From JAHRAH01 sp051009015 (GTDB lineage: Bacteria; Pseudomonadota; Gammaproteobacteria; Tethybacterales; Persebacteraceae), in NCBI GenBank assembly GCA_051009015.1, contig JBPCWZ010000174.1, positions 1 through 8,679 on the forward strand: 8,679 bases of DNA. The letters are read 5' to 3'. The notes under the pieces were generated by a model. It did no database searches. It was not told where the DNA came from and saw only the letters and a list, made by a program, of their open reading frames with translations. Both the position numbers and the translations under genes were made by a program. The first letter of the stretch is position 1, and each line of letters starts with the position of its first letter. This document shows, in pieces, positions 6,327-8,679 of this stretch.

Positions 6327-8178
6327 CAACCAACCCGCAAGCGCAAAACCCGCGCAAACGACAAGCACAAAAACCACCGTCATTCCCGCGAAAGCGGGAA
6401 TCCAAACGCGCCCGCAAGGGCGCACCGCTGATATTGATACCGCCCGCTTTAACGGGAATGTCAAATCACCGGGGACAACTTCGCATAGTGCCGCCGCTGA
6501 CGCGGCGGCTTTGGATTCCCGCTTTCGCGGGAATGACGGTTTATCTTTTGCCGACTTCCACCGGCAAACACAACTGCACCTGTTTTCGTCAATTGACAAC
6601 GCGCTTTCGCAAAAGGCGGAAAGCATCATTACCGACAACTTCGCCGCCGTCAAAAAAGCCGGTATCCAACTGCAAACAAAACTCGGCGGCAGAAAAGGCA
6701 ATATCGGCGTTAATCTTATCGGCGCTTTTGCCGAAACGGATAATCGCGCCTTTGGCTGGCAACTTCGGGCTTATGGCGGACAGGACAGCGTCAAGGGCGC
6801 AAATGCCGGGGTTTTCTATCGCACAATTGACAATGGCGCGCTTTATGGCGCGAATGCTTTCTTGGATTACGAAGATGGCGATTATGGCGATTTTTCGCGC
6901 TATGGCATTGGCGGCGAATTATCGCATTCCGTCTTTGCGCTTGCGGCAAACTATTACATTCCGCAAACAGATAACCGGCGGGTTAATGCGACGGTCGCCG
7001 CTTTCAGCCGCAAGGGTTATGACGCAAAACTGCGGCTTAATGCGCCCGGATACCGCGAAGTTAAAGCGGTAATTGATTATTACCATTTTGATGGCAAGGG
7101 CAAAACGGAAAATGATAAGGGATGGCGTTATGGCTTGGAGTTTGTCCCCATTCCGTCCTTTCATTTTGCCCTGTATTATGACGATAGCGCAGAAACGATT
7201 GGCGGCGATATTGGATATTCCCATACCATCGGCAAAGTGCAAAAGCGGGAATCTAATGCGGCGTTTTCGCCCGATATGTTTGCGGCGGTATCGCGGGAAT
7301 ATTCCCAAAGAATCGCGACGGTTGAGGCGGTCGGCATTAGTTTGCGGATAACGCCGATTTTGACGATGACGAATGCGGTGACGGCGGCGGCGATAACGAC
7401 AACGATAACAATGACGGCGGATTTGACGACAGCGATGACAATGACAATGACGATGTCTATGGCAACCCGGATGGCGAATGTGCAAGCCACGACGCGGATA
7501 GATGGCGGGTCAAATTTAAATTACCGTCTTCTATCAACAAGGCATTATATTTTGGCAACTTTGCCGCCCGAAACTGCACAGCGTCCGTATGTGCTGACGA
7601 TAACGACAAATATGGGCGCCGACATTAATGCAACTGCTAACCCGACTGCTAATTATGTATTGGTAATAGGTTCAAATCAAGGATTTATCATTGGTGACGA
7701 TTGGGCTGGTCTTAGCGAAATACTGCCTTATACGCTAACCATCGTGGAAGGCAGCGAGATATTCATTAGCGTAACAACAACGCTAACGACCAGCATGACC
7801 ACAACGATGGCAATGCGGGGGGAAGTAACCGAAACCACGATGACAATGTTGGCGGTTAGCACAACAACCCGCATTACGACATTTTCCACAATGACAATTC
7901 TGCTAACGGCAAATGCGGCAATGGGCGGGGAGATTCCCGCTTTCCTGCGAATGACGGAAAAGGCGGGAATTATGGAAATGGCAAATGCGGCAATGGGAGA
8001 TTCTCGCTTTCGCGGGAATGACGAAAGGGGCGATATGCCGCCAAACCCGCCGCCAAACTTCCCGCAAATAGCATCGGCGGATATTCCAATAATCCGTCTT
8101 ATAGCCCTGAAAGGGCGTCCTGTTCATAGCACGGGGCAACGCCCCGTGAGTCGGATTTCAATGTATCAAGCCCTGTAA
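6186..8178 (+). CDS. Inverse autotransporter (intimin/invasin-type) adhesin, out of frame at an octamer repeat
   Basis: The ATG at 6186 follows AAGGAG. Its frame enters a TCGGCGGC octamer repeat (6246-6284) and stops at 6324-6326 after 46 codons. The frame leaving the repeat is open from 6286 to 8178: a signal-peptide core LVLCLIAIAAITA, a small-residue cleavage region NNQPASA, an inserted repeat (6376-6540), then an outer-membrane beta-barrel at about 6580-7240. Barrel hallmarks are alternating aromatic strands such as NAGVFYRTIDNGALYGANAF, RYGIGGELSHSVFALAANYY, YDAKLRLNAPGYREVKAVID and GLEFVPIPSFHFALYYDD, matching the inverse autotransporter beta-domain of intimin and invasin. Six or three octamers instead of five would fuse start and barrel. 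The part after 7340 is Thr/Met-rich with a competing Asp/Asn-rich frame and no recognisable Ig-like repeats; the last about 60 codons come from dispersed repeats. Barrel assignment is strong; passenger and true C-terminus are uncertain. Confidence 0.75.
6246..6285 (+). repeat. TCGGCGGC octamer tandem repeat, about 5 copies, in the signal-peptide coding region
   Basis: Four exact TCGGCGGC units (6246-6277) are followed by a fifth that matches 7 of 8 bases (6278-6285), with a partial TCGGC just before. Eight is not a multiple of three, so each gain or loss shifts the downstream frame. The upstream ATG frame needs a net change of +2 mod 3, which is met by one extra copy (+8) or two fewer (-16). 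In both cases the leader becomes repeated SAARRLGG followed directly by LVLCLIAIAAITA, a well-formed signal peptide. Confidence 0.9.
6376..6540. mobile_element. 165-bp MITE-like palindromic element inserted in frame in the adhesin gene
   Basis: Two perfect 31-bp inverted copies (6376-6406 and 6510-6540) bound the element. Each contains the dispersed palindrome ATTCCCGC-GAAA-GCGGGAAT. Inside are two further hairpins, GCGCCC-GCAA-GGGCGC (6408-6423) and GCCGCCGC-TGAC-GCGGCGGC (about 6490-6509). The length is 55 codons exactly, and the frame stays open through it, giving VIPAKAGIQ at one end and LDSRFRGND at the other. No transposase is encoded and no clear target duplication is visible. The terminal motif matches the Neisseria dRS3 pattern ATTCCC(N8)GGGAAT and similar repeats in many proteobacteria. 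Confidence 0.7.
7908..8023 (+). repeat. Two direct repeats at 72-bp offset ending in the dispersed palindrome
   Basis: GGCAAATGCGGCAATGGG occurs at 7908-7925 and again at 7980-7997, each followed by a copy of the GATTCCCGC-type palindrome ending GAATGACG (7930-7955 degenerate, 7998-8023 near-consensus). The 72-bp offset is 24 codons, so the coding frame is preserved. It looks like a local duplication that includes a dispersed repeat. Confidence 0.6.
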
Positions 8179-8351
8179 GGGCGTCCCGTTCTTTTGCAGG
8201 GCAAAGCCCGGCAAAAACCGTAAAGCCGAAAACCACCGCCCGTTTGACATTCGCCGCCGTTGTTTTCGGTCGCCCTTTCAGGGCTTATTTTTTAATACGC
8301 CGATTCACGGGGCGTTGCCCCGTGCTATGAACAGGTCGCCCTTTCAGGGCT
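8103..8351. repeat. 52-bp inverted repeat pair with REP-like hairpins
   Basis: The 52 bases at 8103-8154 match the reverse complement of 8300-8351 at 50 positions. Each arm consists of a GCCCT-GAA-AGGGC hairpin, a CCTGTTCATAG linker and a CACGGGGC-AAC-GCCCCGTG hairpin. Two shorter copies of the first hairpin lie inside (8169-8183 and 8271-8285), giving nested symmetry. The left arm overlaps the end of the adhesin reading frame (LKGRPVHSTGQRPVS). It resembles REP elements mobilised by RAYT transposases; no such gene is in the window. The stretch 8179-8606 contains no gene. Confidence 0.75.
8272..8294 (+). terminator. Possible intrinsic terminator after the adhesin gene
   Basis: A GCCCT-TTC-AGGGC hairpin is followed by TTATTTTTT. 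The stem has only 5 bp, so it is weak, but the T-run makes it the best terminator candidate between the adhesin frame and miaB. It coincides with one arm of the REP-like repeat, so the terminator look could be incidental. Confidence 0.35.
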
Positions 8352-8360
8352 TTGATAACG

Positions 8361-8377
8361 CGCCGCCTTTGGCGGCG
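8361..8377. repeat. CGCCGCC-TTT-GGCGGCG hairpin
   Basis: A perfect 7-bp stem with a 3-nt loop lies between the REP-like inverted repeat and the tandem array. There is no T-run after it, so it is more likely another repeat module than a terminator. Confidence 0.5.
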
Positions 8378-8385
8378 ATGATTTA

Positions 8386-8565
8386 GGAGATTCCCGCTTT
8401 CGCGGGAATGACGAGGGGGGCGGGAATGACGGGGTTTTTACGCGGGAATGACGGGGGGGGCGGGAATGACGGGGTTTTTGCGCGGGAATGATGAAAAAGG
8501 CGGGAATGACGAGGGGGGCGGGAATGACGAAAAGGGCGGGAATGACGGAATTGGCGGGAATGACG
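8386..8565 (+). repeat. Nine-copy GCGGGAATGACG tandem array, 18-bp period
   Basis: The array begins with a full palindrome copy (8386-8413). GCGGGAATGACG, or a one-base variant at the fifth copy, then recurs at 8402, 8420, 8442, 8460, 8482, 8500, 8518, 8536 and 8554. The spacing is 18, 22, 18, 22, 18, 18, 18, 18. The first four copies form two 40-bp dimers carrying GGGGTTTTT. Only the right half of the palindrome is repeated, so copies cannot fold individually. It ends about 40 bp before miaB. Confidence 0.85.
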
Positions 8566-8602
8566 AAAGAGGCGGCATTATCAAAAAGGGGGCGGGGTGG
8601 GA

Positions 8603-8608
8603 TATAAT
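8603..8608 (+). promoter_or_regulatory. Possible -10 box for miaB
   Basis: A perfect TATAAT overlaps the first candidate ATG of miaB (8607). The best -35 candidate, TTATCA at 8578-8583, has a 19-nt spacer. If this is the promoter, transcription starts near 8615 and the ATG at 8619 would be nearly leaderless. Confidence 0.4.
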
Positions 8609-8679
8609 GTTTTGCCAGATGCGGGAGAAGTTGTTTGTCCGGACTTTCGGCTGCCAGATGAATGCCTACGATTCGGCGC
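8607..8679 (+). CDS. miaB: tRNA-2-methylthio-N6-dimethylallyladenosine synthase, N-terminus only
   Basis: The last 24 codons of the window read MFCQMREKLFVRTFGCQMNAYDSA. KLFVRTFGCQMNAYDS matches the start of MiaB (E. coli KLHIKTWGCQMNEYDS), a radical-SAM methylthiotransferase that modifies A37 of tRNAs reading UNN codons. The visible Cys in FGCQMN is the first ligand of the N-terminal [4Fe-4S] cluster. Two starts are possible: ATG 8607, preceded by GGGGTGGGA as a Shine-Dalgarno-like stretch, or ATG 8619, which gives the usual MiaB N-terminal length but has no Shine-Dalgarno. The gene continues beyond the window. Confidence 0.85.
   Translation, partial: MFCQMREKLFVRTFGCQMNAYDSA

Noticed and set aside
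6511..6513. TTG at 6511 as the true start of the barrel protein
   Set aside because: It lies inside the inserted palindromic element, has no Shine-Dalgarno, and would remove the signal peptide that a secreted barrel needs.
8386..8565. CRISPR array
   Set aside because: The repeat unit is 12 bp with 6-10-nt G/A-rich spacers, far from CRISPR geometry, and the unit derives from the dispersed palindrome.

Overview
The window reads as a chromosomal segment of a GC-rich proteobacterium, most likely gammaproteobacterial. The evidence is a HolC (DNA polymerase III chi) homologue, a diheme c4-type cytochrome, a MiaB start, and dispersed ATTCCC/GGGAAT palindromes of the kind common in Neisseria and several gammaproteobacteria. 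I cannot name a genus.

Left block (1-5954), all on the minus strand. In transcription order it runs holC, a diheme cytochrome c, leuA (2-isopropylmalate synthase), an MFS transporter, a GlcD-type FAD-linked dehydrogenase most like D-2-hydroxyglutarate dehydrogenase, and a small DUF7220-like membrane protein that runs off the left edge. The last four are nearly contiguous (gaps of 22, 18 and 5 nt) and probably form one operon. That operon would start from a near-consensus sigma70 promoter (TTGACA, 17 nt, TATTAT) at 4754-4782. The roughly 155-nt leuA leader is unusual. It holds a leucine-codon-rich short frame, a 9-bp long-range stem, a C-rich, G-free tract, and on the opposite strand a textbook G-quadruplex motif.

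Right block (6186-8178), plus strand. A well-expressed-looking start (TATAAT box, AAGGAG Shine-Dalgarno) leads into a signal peptide interrupted by about five copies of the octamer TCGGCGGC. The next frame continues through the hydrophobic core of the signal peptide into an inverse autotransporter (intimin/invasin-type) beta-barrel. At the present copy number the frame is broken and translation stops at 6326. Adding one copy or losing two would fuse start, signal peptide and barrel. This is the most interesting find here: a predicted slipped-strand, phase-variable adhesin, read in the OFF state. A 165-bp palindrome-bounded repeat element has also inserted in frame between signal peptide and barrel, and the region after the barrel shows two competing open frames.

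Repeat zone (about 7908-8580). This contains 72-bp-offset direct repeats, a 52-bp near-perfect inverted repeat made of small hairpins, and a nine-copy tandem array with an 18-bp period. No gene is visible between 8179 and 8606.

Right edge. The first codons of miaB begin on the plus strand.
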